Made by a program: the position numbers and the translations under genes
Part shown: positions 16,402 to 25,837 of the stretch, piece after piece
Position numbering within the stretch: the first letter of the stretch is position 1
Layout: the number at the start of each line of letters is the position of its first letter
Notes under the pieces: model-generated
Told to the model about the DNA's origin: nothing
The model's input: the letters and a program-made list of their open reading frames with translations, nothing else
The model's database searches: none
Assembly: GCA_017996175.1 (NCBI GenBank)
Contig: JAGOHK010000030.1
Location: 1 to 44,099 of the forward strand
Source of the DNA: Leptospiraceae bacterium
GTDB lineage: Bacteria > Spirochaetota > Leptospiria > Leptospirales > Leptospiraceae
Reading direction: 5' to 3'
DNA length: 44,099 nucleotides

Positions 16402-17408
16402 TATCTTCTCACAAACTCTTCTTCTGTTATAGGAGAGTTTTCATTTATATAATCTAGTTTTAAATGTTTTTCTGTTGTATCAACTTGCATTAACTGAGTT
16501 TTTTTACCTTCGATTAATCGGTATAATCCGACAGAATTTACTAACTTATTTTCAAAAGATATTTCTGCAAAAAAACCTCCATGTTGAAATCCGTAAACGG
16601 AATCAACTGCACCAAAATTGGAGGGATTTAAAAAAACAGTCTTTCCTTTTTTTAGAATTCCTTGGTCTTCATGCACATGACCCGATACTACAAGACTCGG
16701 TCTTTTTTCTGCATCGTCCAAATACCTTCTAATTCCTTGCGAACCTATATTTCCGAAGCCGGGAATTTTATCCAAAAATCCATAAGCAGGATTGTGAATC
16801 ATTGCAATATCAGGAAGTTCTTCTTTAAAAAAATCTTCCGGTTCACTATAGGACTGTCCGTATTTATTGTATTCGTGAAATTTAACTGCTAACTTTTGGG
16901 GAATTCCTGAAGTAGAAATAGGAGCACCACCATATCCAGAAAATTTTAGTCCACCATATTCCATTGATTTACGATGAATATCTAGTTCATAAAGAGCAGT
17001 GTACTGTAAATCAATGTCGTAATTTCCAGGCAAAAGTATGCAAGGTGAATCGGCATAAGCCTTAATTACACGATCGATGATTTGGTATTTTTCTTTCATC
17101 GTTTTTGCTGCTTGGTTGAAGAGTTCTCTATATCTGACACAGGATTGCTGAACAGCGTCTGAATATTTATTCGAGAAGCGGATAACACGCGTTGCATAAT
17201 CGTACGGAGTAATATCCTCTCCTGCATTCTTTGCAAGAATTTCTAGTTCTTCTTGATACGTGCAAAATTCAATAATTTTATCATCGCTAAAAAAGGCTTT
17301 GTAGATAATATCCCCTGAGAGCATATAGAGATTAGGCGAAGTTTGTTGAAAAACTTCTTTCATTCCCTTTAGTCCATCATGAATATCTGTTAGATAAATT
17401 ATTTTCAT
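16401..17408 (-). CDS. Calcineurin-like metallophosphoesterase
   Basis: 335 residues. The metal-binding motifs appear in order: YLTDIHDG (Asp, His), LSGDIIYK (Asp), LLPGNYDID (the Asn position), MIHNPAYG (His) and VSGHVHEDQG (two His). There is no signal peptide, so it is cytoplasmic. An extra segment of about 80 residues lies between the GD and GN motifs. It directly abuts the upstream gene (zero spacing) and overlaps the nucleotidyltransferase by one base, suggesting that the two act on the same substrate in opposite directions; that is inference. Confidence 0.88.
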   Translation of the reverse strand: MKIIYLTDIHDGLKGMKEVFQQTSPNLYMLSGDIIYKAFFSDDKIIEFCTYQEELEILAKNAGEDITPYDYATRVIRFSNKYSDAVQQSCVRYRELFNQAAKTMKEKYQIIDRVIKAYADSPCILLPGNYDIDLQYTALYELDIHRKSMEYGGLKFSGYGGAPISTSGIPQKLAVKFHEYNKYGQSYSEPEDFFKEELPDIAMIHNPAYGFLDKIPGFGNIGSQGIRRYLDDAEKRPSLVVSGHVHEDQGILKKGKTVFLNPSNFGAVDSVYGFQHGGFFAEISFENKLVNSVGLYRLIEGKKTQLMQVDTTEKHLKLDYINENSPITEEEFVRR

Positions 17409-18161
17409 TTAGATTCCATATTCATTAATAAAAGGATTCGTATCAGAATGGGTGGATTCAACGACTACTATATCAGTTCCAAAAATGTCCATTAAGGATT
17501 TAATTAAGACACTAGATCGGACATAGAAAAGTAATTTATGATTATGCGCTACTAATTTCTTTATTTCGATATTCTGACCAATCTTGACTTTACTAAGAAA
17601 AAAATCTAGGTTAAAGCGTATTTCATTATTCAAACGAGTAAGACTAAGAAACTTAGGAAACAATTTTACAATTGTTTGCAGAATGTATCTCTTATGAAAA
17701 AAATCAAAACGGGAAATGAATCGAACAAAATCAAATTTTCTAGGATTGCTATCCCAGATTTTATAATCAGAAATTTTAAAACGAACATGGTTATGTTTTA
17801 CCCAGATAGGTGTAAGCTCTACTATATAATTTACACTATCTATTTTAAAGAATTTCGCAAGCGGATAATATCGGGTAATGAAATTTCCTTCGAGATAAAC
17901 CTTTCCTTTGTTTGAATCGATTGTGAATGTATCTAGTTTTTCTGTTTCTTCTACGACTTGAATATAGAGAAGCTCATTAATGTAGCGCAAATTGAGACTA
18001 ACTTTGTATTCATCCTTAATTTCTTCCGTTGCATTCAGAAGCATATCGATGGATTTTTCAGGCTGAAACAAGTCCCATATAGGAGTAGTCATGATTACTT
18101 CTGTCGTTTTGAGCACTTGCCCTAATTTCCGACTAGCCTTTCGAACAAAATATTCAATCAT
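17409..18161 (-). CDS. Hypothetical protein, 250 residues
   Basis: No family recognised. It starts MIEYFVRKASRKLGQVLKTT, a basic amphipathic beginning, followed by a strand-rich middle (YKVSLNLRYINELLYIQVVE, GKVYLEGNFITRYYP) and a basic C-terminal part (FDFFHKRYILQTIVKLFPKF, VAHNHKLLFYVRSSVLIKSL). There is no membrane helix. It lies between glutamate dehydrogenase (79-bp gap) and the phosphoesterase (0 bp), so it is surely co-transcribed with the latter. Confidence 0.75.
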   Translation of the reverse strand: MIEYFVRKASRKLGQVLKTTEVIMTTPIWDLFQPEKSIDMLLNATEEIKDEYKVSLNLRYINELLYIQVVEETEKLDTFTIDSNKGKVYLEGNFITRYYPLAKFFKIDSVNYIVELTPIWVKHNHVRFKISDYKIWDSNPRKFDFVRFISRFDFFHKRYILQTIVKLFPKFLSLTRLNNEIRFNLDFFLSKVKIGQNIEIKKLVAHNHKLLFYVRSSVLIKSLMDIFGTDIVVVESTHSDTNPFINEYGI

Positions 18162-18240
18162 ATTTTAATTTTCACTATTTTAGTTTGAGACATGAAATCA
18201 ATCGTAAAATTCCTAGAAACTGATAAAGTTGCATTAAAAG

Positions 18241-21200
18241 TCATATTTTCTCAATATTGGACTTAGTTTCTTTCGATAAAAATTTTTCTAGATTACTACC
18301 CGTCAAAGAAATTTGTTTGGATAATCCCCATTTGGCTCGGATACGATCTCGAATTTCGGAGAATATTATTACATTTTCTGTTTCAATAGATTTTTCTCTG
18401 AGAAATGCTACTTCCTTGACCATTAGATCAATGCGTAGAGAATACAGATAAGTAATAATTTCTTTTAAACATTTCATCCTGTCTTTTGAATTTCCATCGC
18501 CTAAGAGCAAAATGCCTGTAAACCCCATAAGGTTAATATAGAAGTTTACAATTTGTGTATTTAGAATTTCTATTCTGAGAGGATGATCAATTAATTCATT
18601 TCTATATTTTTTAACTAACTCCGATGGAAAATAATCGTAGAATAATTCAGGAAAATCATCTACCGAAAAACAGTTTTCTTTGATCGCCTCTGCGTAAATT
18701 TCCATCTTGGCGTATGAAAGTAAAACACATAGAACAGGTTTAGGAATTCCTTTCGTAATTGACTTCCATTCTTCCCAATCGGAAAGAGTAGATGGGATTT
18801 TTTCAGTTTCTGGATGAAGAAATTTTTTAGAAATTAAATTTTGTGAGCCTTTAATATACGAGTCCCAACCTTTTACAATTGACTCTGCATAATCAATATC
18901 TACCGCTAAACTTTGTAATGCATTATCCATCAAAACATCTTGGCATACCTCTAATGCAATATTTTTTAAAGAAACATCCCTCTCTTCATCATTCGAAATT
19001 TTTCCAATTTCCTTTAGGTGAGTAAAAAAAATTTTTAAATTTACTTCGTGATCTGATAGGTCAACACCCGCGGAGTTATCAAGGGCGTCTGTATATATAT
19101 TCCCACCGGTTAACGCATACTCAATCCTACCTAGTTGCGTAAAACCAAGATTACCCCCTTCACTAACAACTCTTGCTCGTAGTTCAGAACCATTTACACG
19201 AACATCGTTATTTGCAGGGTCTCCCACTTTTGCATTTTCTTCTGATTCTGATTTTATGTATGTTCCGATTCCACCATTATAGAGTAAGTCTACTGGTGCT
19301 TTTAATAGAGCAGAGATAAGAGCTGAACCCGAAAGGCTACTTTCTGTTATCCCTAGAACCTTTTGAACCTCACTTGAAATAGGTATAGATTTTTCTGTTT
19401 TGTCAAATAGTCCACCACCCTTGGAGATTAGATTCAGATTGTAGTTATCCCAACCAGAATTTTTAGAGAAAAAAAGTCTTTTTCTTTCTTCAAAACTTTT
19501 TTCGGGATCGGGGTTTGGATCTAAAAAAATATGTTTATGGTTAAATGCTGCAACTAGTTTGAATTTTCTAGAATTAATTAATCCATTTCCAAATACATCG
19601 CCTCCCATATCGCCAATTCCGACTACCGTAATCGATTCATTTAAGTAATCAATGCCTAAGTTTCTTAAATGTCTATCTGCTGTGACAAGTGCCCCTTTTG
19701 CCGTAATTCCATATTCTTTATGAGAATAACCTCTTGAACCACCGGAGGCAAATGCATCTCCTAGCCAAAAATTTTCTATTACTGAAATTTCATTTGCCGT
19801 GTCCGAAAGTTGCGCCGTACCCTTGTCTGCCGCAACTACTAAGTATGGATCATACTCATCGTATGCGAATGGTCCTTTGTCGCTCTTAAAATAAATACTA
19901 GATCCACTTTTTCTGTTGTCGGTCAGTGAGAGTAGGGAGCGGATATACTCTTTGTAAGCTTCAACCATTGGTAATTCATTTTCAATATACTGATTTTTGC
20001 TTAATACAAATCCTCCCTTTGAACCAACCGGAACGATTACTGTGTTTTTGACCATCTGTGTTTTCATTAAAGAAAGAATCTCTGTTCTAAAGTCGGAAGG
20101 TCTATCTGAAAAACGTAAACCACCGCGGGCAACTGATCCACCTCTTAAATGAATCCCCTGGAATAAAGAAGAGTATACAAATATTTCTCTAAAAGGACGG
20201 GGTAATGGCAAACTAATCGGAATGGAACTGTCAATCTTATACGCGATTGATTTTCTATCTAAACCTATTTTTTTTCCAAAGTCGTTATGCGTTATAGTTC
20301 CGAAGAAATTTGTTCGTAAGATAGACAATACAGCAGTTCGAATAGAATTTAACACTTCATCTTCTCGAATCGTTTTTGCTTTATCTGATAATTCTTTTAG
20401 AATAATTTCGTTTTCTATTTTACCTTCTAGGAATTTTGATTGGAAATAGATCCAGATTTGTTCAGAAAACTCTGGATAGTTTTGGAGTATTTCGTTGAAA
20501 TCGCTTTTGTTAAAGGATGGATCAGTTTGCAGACAGTAATCTCGAATGGATTTTAGAAAATGTAACCCATTAGACGCTAAATTCGTTTTTAATAACAAAC
20601 TTGAGAGTGAATCAACTGCAAGTAGTCCCTCCATTGAGTAGGTCAAAGCAATCTTTAATCTATCATATAATTTATTTTTATTTTCGAATACTCCAAAGAA
20701 AAATTCTGTTTTGGAATACGTTTGTCCATTACTGTGAAATCGATATACTCTTTGGGAAATAGCGGATAGCCCGAAGGAAGTTAAAACATTTACCCATTTA
20801 GAAAGCCCAAATTCGTTTTCGAGTGTAACTGCTTCCACTAGAGTGGCATTTGTGTTTGTTTCAACAATATTAAAGACGACTCTTTTGTTCTCTAATCTTT
20901 GCACCATTTCTAAATCATAAACAGCTCTTTCAGGATCATGAGTTGCAATATAGTCGTTTCGAAATTCTACTTTATCGGGAAAAGCTATGTCTTTAAAACG
21001 GTCTTCCCATTTTGTTTTAATAAATTCAATCCAGGGTCTAAATAAAAATTCGATTTGGGAGCTAATTTCAAATAGTATTTGTTTCGAATTTTTTGTCGAT
21101 CGAATAAGATGGTAACATTGAATCGAGTTAGAAAGTAAAATATGGTAGGATTTAACATTAGCCTCTGGAAGTCGATTCTTAATAAGCCCAGTTGTTTCAG

Positions 21201-22254
21201 TCCATTTGTTTTCGACCCAATTTTTTTCAGGAATAGTAGTAAGGATTAGAGACAAATCATCATTTAACATTAGACCATTTGAACGATTTTCTGTTTTAAG
21301 TGATTGTTCTATGATTACTTTGAAGAGAGATATATAAGATGCTTCTGGCATTAAAAATAGAATTTCTATTGGGAGAGAATTAAAAATTCTTCTCACAGTG
21401 CGACCTAATCCTGAATTGTATTCAATCTTTTCTGTTTCAAAAAATTCTTTGAATCTTTCCTTAAAAAAAGGAATATCAATTAAGCCGAGTGTCTGTGCAT
21501 GTATTGTAAAACAGCCGACTAGTAGAATTTTTATATTTTTATTTAAGACAGTAATATAAAAAAGATCATTATCCCCTAAAAAACTTGGCTCGTGAGATTC
21601 TATGCATTGGAGTATGAATGAATCAGTCTCTGTTTTTAAAGAATCAAACCAGTCAAGATAATGACTGTTAGCTGCAATATCACCAAATATTACCTTCTCC
21701 TTTCCTTTTTCTGCATAAATAGATCCTTCCCAAACAAGACCTTTTTTAATCAGCCAATCGACTAATGGATATTTGTCGCTATTTTTTAAAGACTGAACGG
21801 AGTCTAATTTACTTTGAAAAACTGGAAATTGGCTTGTGATATTTTGAATTTTAGTATAGTATAGTTTTATTTGTTCGGTTACATTTTTTATGATTTCAGT
21901 ATCTTTTGTTTGAATTTCGATATAGTACATTTCTTTGCCTGGCTCTGGATGAAAATGTAGGCTTCGATTTATGGGTAAATTTATTTTGTGAAACAAAGAT
22001 CTTATATTTGCGGCAAAAAAGGGCATTGAGCGGCATACAATTGTAATACAATGTAAGTTAATTCGAAGAAGAGGATCCTCAAAATTTAAATTATATGTTT
22101 TTGTGAAAACTGGTTCGGTCTTTTTACTTTCTTCGAAAATTTTCCAGAGCTCATCTTTTAGATAATCTATTTCATTATTTAAATAAAAATCTAAGTAAAT
22201 ACTTCCAATGGACTTGTTAAAGGCTTCTACGAATACATTTGTTGCGGAATTCAT
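18241..22254 (-). CDS. gdhB: Large NAD-specific glutamate dehydrogenase
   Basis: 1337 residues, of the large bacterial NAD-GDH (Bac_GDH) class, which is more often about 1500-1650 long; the N-terminal region is shorter. It oxidatively deaminates glutamate to 2-oxoglutarate and ammonia. The catalytic core is clear: RGGSVARGGLRFSDRPSDFR, MVKNTVIVPVGSKGGFVLSK (the lysines), VAADKGTAQLSDTANEIS, the nucleotide-binding GIGDMGGDVFGNG, GGIGTYIKSE, VSEGGNLGFTQLGRIEYA and DNSAGVDLSDHEVN. It is the probable first gene of the minus-strand run continuing to 15335. The gene symbol is used by function, not by certain orthology. Confidence 0.93.
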   Translation of the reverse strand: MNSATNVFVEAFNKSIGSIYLDFYLNNEIDYLKDELWKIFEESKKTEPVFTKTYNLNFEDPLLRINLHCITIVCRSMPFFAANIRSLFHKINLPINRSLHFHPEPGKEMYYIEIQTKDTEIIKNVTEQIKLYYTKIQNITSQFPVFQSKLDSVQSLKNSDKYPLVDWLIKKGLVWEGSIYAEKGKEKVIFGDIAANSHYLDWFDSLKTETDSFILQCIESHEPSFLGDNDLFYITVLNKNIKILLVGCFTIHAQTLGLIDIPFFKERFKEFFETEKIEYNSGLGRTVRRIFNSLPIEILFLMPEASYISLFKVIIEQSLKTENRSNGLMLNDDLSLILTTIPEKNWVENKWTETTGLIKNRLPEANVKSYHILLSNSIQCYHLIRSTKNSKQILFEISSQIEFLFRPWIEFIKTKWEDRFKDIAFPDKVEFRNDYIATHDPERAVYDLEMVQRLENKRVVFNIVETNTNATLVEAVTLENEFGLSKWVNVLTSFGLSAISQRVYRFHSNGQTYSKTEFFFGVFENKNKLYDRLKIALTYSMEGLLAVDSLSSLLLKTNLASNGLHFLKSIRDYCLQTDPSFNKSDFNEILQNYPEFSEQIWIYFQSKFLEGKIENEIILKELSDKAKTIREDEVLNSIRTAVLSILRTNFFGTITHNDFGKKIGLDRKSIAYKIDSSIPISLPLPRPFREIFVYSSLFQGIHLRGGSVARGGLRFSDRPSDFRTEILSLMKTQMVKNTVIVPVGSKGGFVLSKNQYIENELPMVEAYKEYIRSLLSLTDNRKSGSSIYFKSDKGPFAYDEYDPYLVVAADKGTAQLSDTANEISVIENFWLGDAFASGGSRGYSHKEYGITAKGALVTADRHLRNLGIDYLNESITVVGIGDMGGDVFGNGLINSRKFKLVAAFNHKHIFLDPNPDPEKSFEERKRLFFSKNSGWDNYNLNLISKGGGLFDKTEKSIPISSEVQKVLGITESSLSGSALISALLKAPVDLLYNGGIGTYIKSESEENAKVGDPANNDVRVNGSELRARVVSEGGNLGFTQLGRIEYALTGGNIYTDALDNSAGVDLSDHEVNLKIFFTHLKEIGKISNDEERDVSLKNIALEVCQDVLMDNALQSLAVDIDYAESIVKGWDSYIKGSQNLISKKFLHPETEKIPSTLSDWEEWKSITKGIPKPVLCVLLSYAKMEIYAEAIKENCFSVDDFPELFYDYFPSELVKKYRNELIDHPLRIEILNTQIVNFYINLMGFTGILLLGDGNSKDRMKCLKEIITYLYSLRIDLMVKEVAFLREKSIETENVIIFSEIRDRIRAKWGLSKQISLTGSNLEKFLSKETKSNIEKI

Positions 22255-22314
22255 TCTATACTTCCTTTGTGGGGTATTTAAAAATTATATATGTCTTAAA
22301 AATTGGCAATTCAA

Positions 22315-22692
22315 TTATTCTTCTATATTTTCTTTTGTATCATCTTCGACTTCCAAGTAGGAAATCGAAGGATTTTCTTTTTTGTAATATACGGTTACAT
22401 TTTTTCCAAGTGGATAATTAGAAATCGCGTTTTCCGCTTTTCTTTTAGAGTTAAATGACTCACGCCAAAAACTGATTTTGTCCGATTCATATTTTATCCC
22501 TTCGACCATGTATTCGTATTTTACTAATACGTGGAAATCAGTATGTCCCATGTATACACTTCTATACTTCCACTTTTTTTCCACTTTTGACTCGATGATT
22601 TTCCCGTTCACTGTGGACATTTCTGATTTTTGTGGAGTAATAGAAATGCAGAATGGGAAAAATAAGATTAGAATAAAAGTAAAAATTTTCAT
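22315..22692 (-). CDS. DUF3592-family exported protein
   Basis: 125 residues. A hydrophobic N-terminus (FTFILILFFPFCISITPQ) acts as signal peptide or anchor. Then comes a beta-rich domain of the DUF3592 type: NGKIIESKVEK, VLVKYEYMVEGIKYESDKIS, then ENAISNYPLGKNVTVYYKKE, the typical end of the domain (conversion to V-x-V-x-Y). Function unknown. It lies 60 bp upstream of glutamate dehydrogenase on the same strand. Confidence 0.75.
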   Translation of the reverse strand: MKIFTFILILFFPFCISITPQKSEMSTVNGKIIESKVEKKWKYRSVYMGHTDFHVLVKYEYMVEGIKYESDKISFWRESFNSKRKAENAISNYPLGKNVTVYYKKENPSISYLEVEDDTKENIEE

Positions 22693-22873
22693 AAGAAATT
22701 AAAGTGTGTAGCCTTATCAAAGTAAATTTGGATTTTTATATTCCAGATTTCTAATAGATTATTCTTATTCCACCAATTCTGTAAATCCCAAACTAAACAA
22801 AGTAACACTAAATAAACTTGCAAATTGTAGTTTCATTCTTACTATGTTCTCACGAAATAGAGAGGATTGAATT

Positions 22874-23929
22874 ATGCATCAATTTTGGGGCGGATCAGCC
22901 AAAAAGTTAATTGGAAATTGTGTTGCAGTTGCGGTTTTTATTTCCGAAGGGGAAGTATGGACAGAGGATGATAAAACGGCAACCCTGGAAAATTTAGATA
23001 TGGCTTTGCATTGGATCAAGGAGCAAACAACTGAATATGATATCGAAGTCTATTTTGAAACCTATTGTGTAAATCCAGAAGAAGATATAGTCTTAGATCA
23101 TATTCCGCAAATTGATGATGGAGGGGATGTAAAAGAAGAAGCAATCAAACAAATCGCTGAACAGTTAGAGTATGAAAGCATCACTGAATTTTACGATTCA
23201 ATTAAGTCTGAGTATGAAGGTTATAATATTCATTTTTTATTTTTAAATCATAATTCAGAAGGTCGTTGTCACATGTATTCAGTTCCGATTGATCACGCTG
23301 ACCGAAACTTAGAATACAATATGTTGTATAGGTATGAAGGTGGGATTCCTTCCACTTTTATATTAGCACATGAAACTTTACATGCTTACAGTGCAATGGA
23401 TTTGTATGATGTATACGGAACTAAAGCAGGTGCTAGAGCAATGCGAAATGCAGAAAAAAGATTTCCCCATGAAGTAATGCTTGCTCCTTTTGATGACCTA
23501 GAACAGAGTGAATTATCGGAAGTAACCGCATTTTTAGTTGGCTGGCATAATGATCCAGAAGACTGGTATCCGACTGTGATTCAACCTCATGATGAAGATG
23601 GTTTTGCATCCTTTCTAAAGAGTCATGGACATTTTGATGAAAATGGGGAAATCATAATTGAAAACGAAGAAGAACTAGCTCGCTACAAGTTTGAAGGAGG
23701 AGAAATCGTTCGATACCAAATCAATGAACAAGAAGATTTAATTCATTGGAAAATAGAAGACTCTGACGACGAATCCGAATACTGGGAAGATAGCATGGAT
23801 GATAATTTTTACTACCTTCACGATAAAAATTCTCCGGATAAAATTTCTATTCCCATAAACAGTGGCACTGCTTTTTCTGCGAATACATCAGATGAATATG
23901 AAGCTTGGACAGAGATGGAATTGGTATAG
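22874..23929 (+). CDS. Putative zinc-dependent protease (zincin)
   Basis: 351 residues. H166-E-T-L-H-A-Y-S-A-M-D176 fits H-E-x-x-H-x5-D, the arrangement of zincins in which a distant Asp is the third zinc ligand; it is preceded by STFILAHETLHAY, a typical active-site helix. The protein is very acidic, especially the C-terminal 90 residues (DDESEYWEDSMDDNFYY), and has no classical signal peptide (start MHQFWGGSAKKL). GAGAGGA precedes the ATG. The substrate is unknown; a non-enzymatic role is possible, but the full motif argues for activity. Confidence 0.7.
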   Translation: MHQFWGGSAKKLIGNCVAVAVFISEGEVWTEDDKTATLENLDMALHWIKEQTTEYDIEVYFETYCVNPEEDIVLDHIPQIDDGGDVKEEAIKQIAEQLEYESITEFYDSIKSEYEGYNIHFLFLNHNSEGRCHMYSVPIDHADRNLEYNMLYRYEGGIPSTFILAHETLHAYSAMDLYDVYGTKAGARAMRNAEKRFPHEVMLAPFDDLEQSELSEVTAFLVGWHNDPEDWYPTVIQPHDEDGFASFLKSHGHFDENGEIIIENEEELARYKFEGGEIVRYQINEQEDLIHWKIEDSDDESEYWEDSMDDNFYYLHDKNSPDKISIPINSGTAFSANTSDEYEAWTEMELV

Positions 23930-24003
23930 ATTAATACTATTTCTCAAAATGAGATTGTAAAAAAGTATAAATTTGGATATTGGATTAGAAAGATAAGAAA
24001 AAA

Positions 24004-25833
24004 ATGGAAAGTGAAATTCTAAAATTTCTAAAAGAAAAAATAAAAAATCTTTCTGATTCACCAGGATGTTACCTTTGGAAGAATACTTCGAATGAGATAA
24101 TCTATGTAGGTAAAGCCATTCGTTTGTCCGATCGGGTCAGAAGTTATTTGAATCCTAATATTTCGGATATAAAAACTCTCGCCTTACAAAAGGAAATAAA
24201 TGATCTAGAATGGATTGCGACTCATACCGACGAAGAAGCATTAATTCTAGAAAACAACTTAATAAAAAAATACAATCCAAAATACAATATAGCATTAAAG
24301 GATGACAAACGTTATCCGTTCATTTGCGTATCTACAGATGAAGCGTATCCAATGGTTTATCTGACACGCAAAATCAAAGCAGATAAAAAAAAATACTTCG
24401 GTCCTTATACGGACGTAAAGGCAGCCAGAGATTTACTGGATACAATTCACAAGGTTTTTCCAATTCGAAAGACTCCTTTGAAATTACCTCTCGCGAAGCC
24501 AGTTCGTCCATGTTTAAATTTTCATATTAAAAGGTGCCTAGGACCTTGCCAGGGAAATATTTCTGTAGAGGAGTATTCAGTCATTGTAGAGCAGATCGTA
24601 AAATTCCTAGAAGGAAAAAAAGAATCTCTATTAGCTGAACTAAGAATTAGGATGAATTCGCATTCCGAAAAAATGGATTTTGAAAGAGCATTAATTTATA
24701 GAAATATGATTGAGAATATTCAGACGATTCAGAAAAGGCAAACAGTCATTATCCAGGCTGGCGGGGATGAGGATATTATTGCATATTCGAAACGAGACGA
24801 TGAAGGTCAAATTGTAATCTTAGAAATTAGAGATGGGCGAATGAATGGGAAAAAATCTTTTGCCTTAAATGGATTAAAACTTTCCTCCGATGAAGAAGTT
24901 TTTACTTCTTTTTTAAAACTATATTACTTACAGGCAAATTATATTCCGACTAGTATTATTCTGCCGCTCAATGTAAAAAATGATATGGAGATTTTAATTG
25001 AGGTGTTAGCAAAAAATTTTGGATTTAAACCCAAGATTCGATTTCCCGGAGCAGGGGAGAAGAAAGCACTCTTAGGACTTGCACAAAAAAATGCAGAAAT
25101 GAATTTATCGGAAAGAATTTTAGCTACAAAATTAAAAGATCAAAGTATTGCTTTAAAAGAATTAAAAGAAAATTTAAAACTAAAAGATATACCCCGAATT
25201 ATCGAATGTTATGATATCAGCCATTTTCAAGGCTCGAATCCTGTGGCTAGCGGAGTAATGTTTGTAGATGGAAAACCTTATAAAGCGGGTTACAGGCGTT
25301 ATGTGATGAAAAGTTACCAAGGAATTAACGATCCCGGAATGATGCATGAAGTAATTGCTCGCAGGCTTCAGAGGATAATCAATGATAACGAAGCTCTTCC
25401 TGATTTAGTAGTAATTGATGGAGGAGAAGTGCAATTGGCAAGGGCAACGGAGGCAGCGATTGCATTAGATTTACCTTCTCTTCCCATGATAGGACTTGCC
25501 AAAAAAAGAGAGGAAATTTATTTTCCGGGTAGCAAAGTTCCTTATAAATTTGAAATAAATTCTCCTTCGATGCGACTACTGCGACAGGTTAGAGATGAAG
25601 CGCATCGGTTTGGAGTTACTTTTCATAGGGAAAGAAGAAATAAAGCAACTCTTAGAACGACGTTAGACTCGATTCCAGATATTGGAATTCAAAGAAAAAA
25701 AATGATATTAAAATACCTAGTGGGTAAGAAGAAATTAAGCACCGCCAGTTTAGAAGAATTGAAGCAGATTCCTGGAATTGGAGAAAAACTTGCTTTAAAG
25801 GTATACGAAAATCTGCAACGTGGGATAAAGTAA
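24004..25833 (+). CDS. uvrC: Excinuclease ABC subunit C
   Basis: 609 residues, usual length. The GIY-YIG nuclease domain (residues 15-95: DSPGCYLWKN, EIIYVGKAIRLSDRVRSY) makes the 3' cut. The cysteine-rich RPCLNFHIKRCLGPC follows, then the UVR helical hairpin (MDFERALIYRNMIENIQ) that contacts UvrB. The RNase H-like 5' nuclease domain (IECYDISHFQGSNPVASGVM, VIDGGEVQLARA) and two helix-hairpin-helix motifs (IPDIGIQRKKMILKYL, LKQIPGIGEKLALKVY) complete it. It acts with UvrA and UvrB in nucleotide excision repair. The next gene starts 4 bp after its stop. Confidence 0.97.
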   Translation: MESEILKFLKEKIKNLSDSPGCYLWKNTSNEIIYVGKAIRLSDRVRSYLNPNISDIKTLALQKEINDLEWIATHTDEEALILENNLIKKYNPKYNIALKDDKRYPFICVSTDEAYPMVYLTRKIKADKKKYFGPYTDVKAARDLLDTIHKVFPIRKTPLKLPLAKPVRPCLNFHIKRCLGPCQGNISVEEYSVIVEQIVKFLEGKKESLLAELRIRMNSHSEKMDFERALIYRNMIENIQTIQKRQTVIIQAGGDEDIIAYSKRDDEGQIVILEIRDGRMNGKKSFALNGLKLSSDEEVFTSFLKLYYLQANYIPTSIILPLNVKNDMEILIEVLAKNFGFKPKIRFPGAGEKKALLGLAQKNAEMNLSERILATKLKDQSIALKELKENLKLKDIPRIIECYDISHFQGSNPVASGVMFVDGKPYKAGYRRYVMKSYQGINDPGMMHEVIARRLQRIINDNEALPDLVVIDGGEVQLARATEAAIALDLPSLPMIGLAKKREEIYFPGSKVPYKFEINSPSMRLLRQVRDEAHRFGVTFHRERRNKATLRTTLDSIPDIGIQRKKMILKYLVGKKKLSTASLEELKQIPGIGEKLALKVYENLQRGIK

Positions 25834-25837
25834 AATC

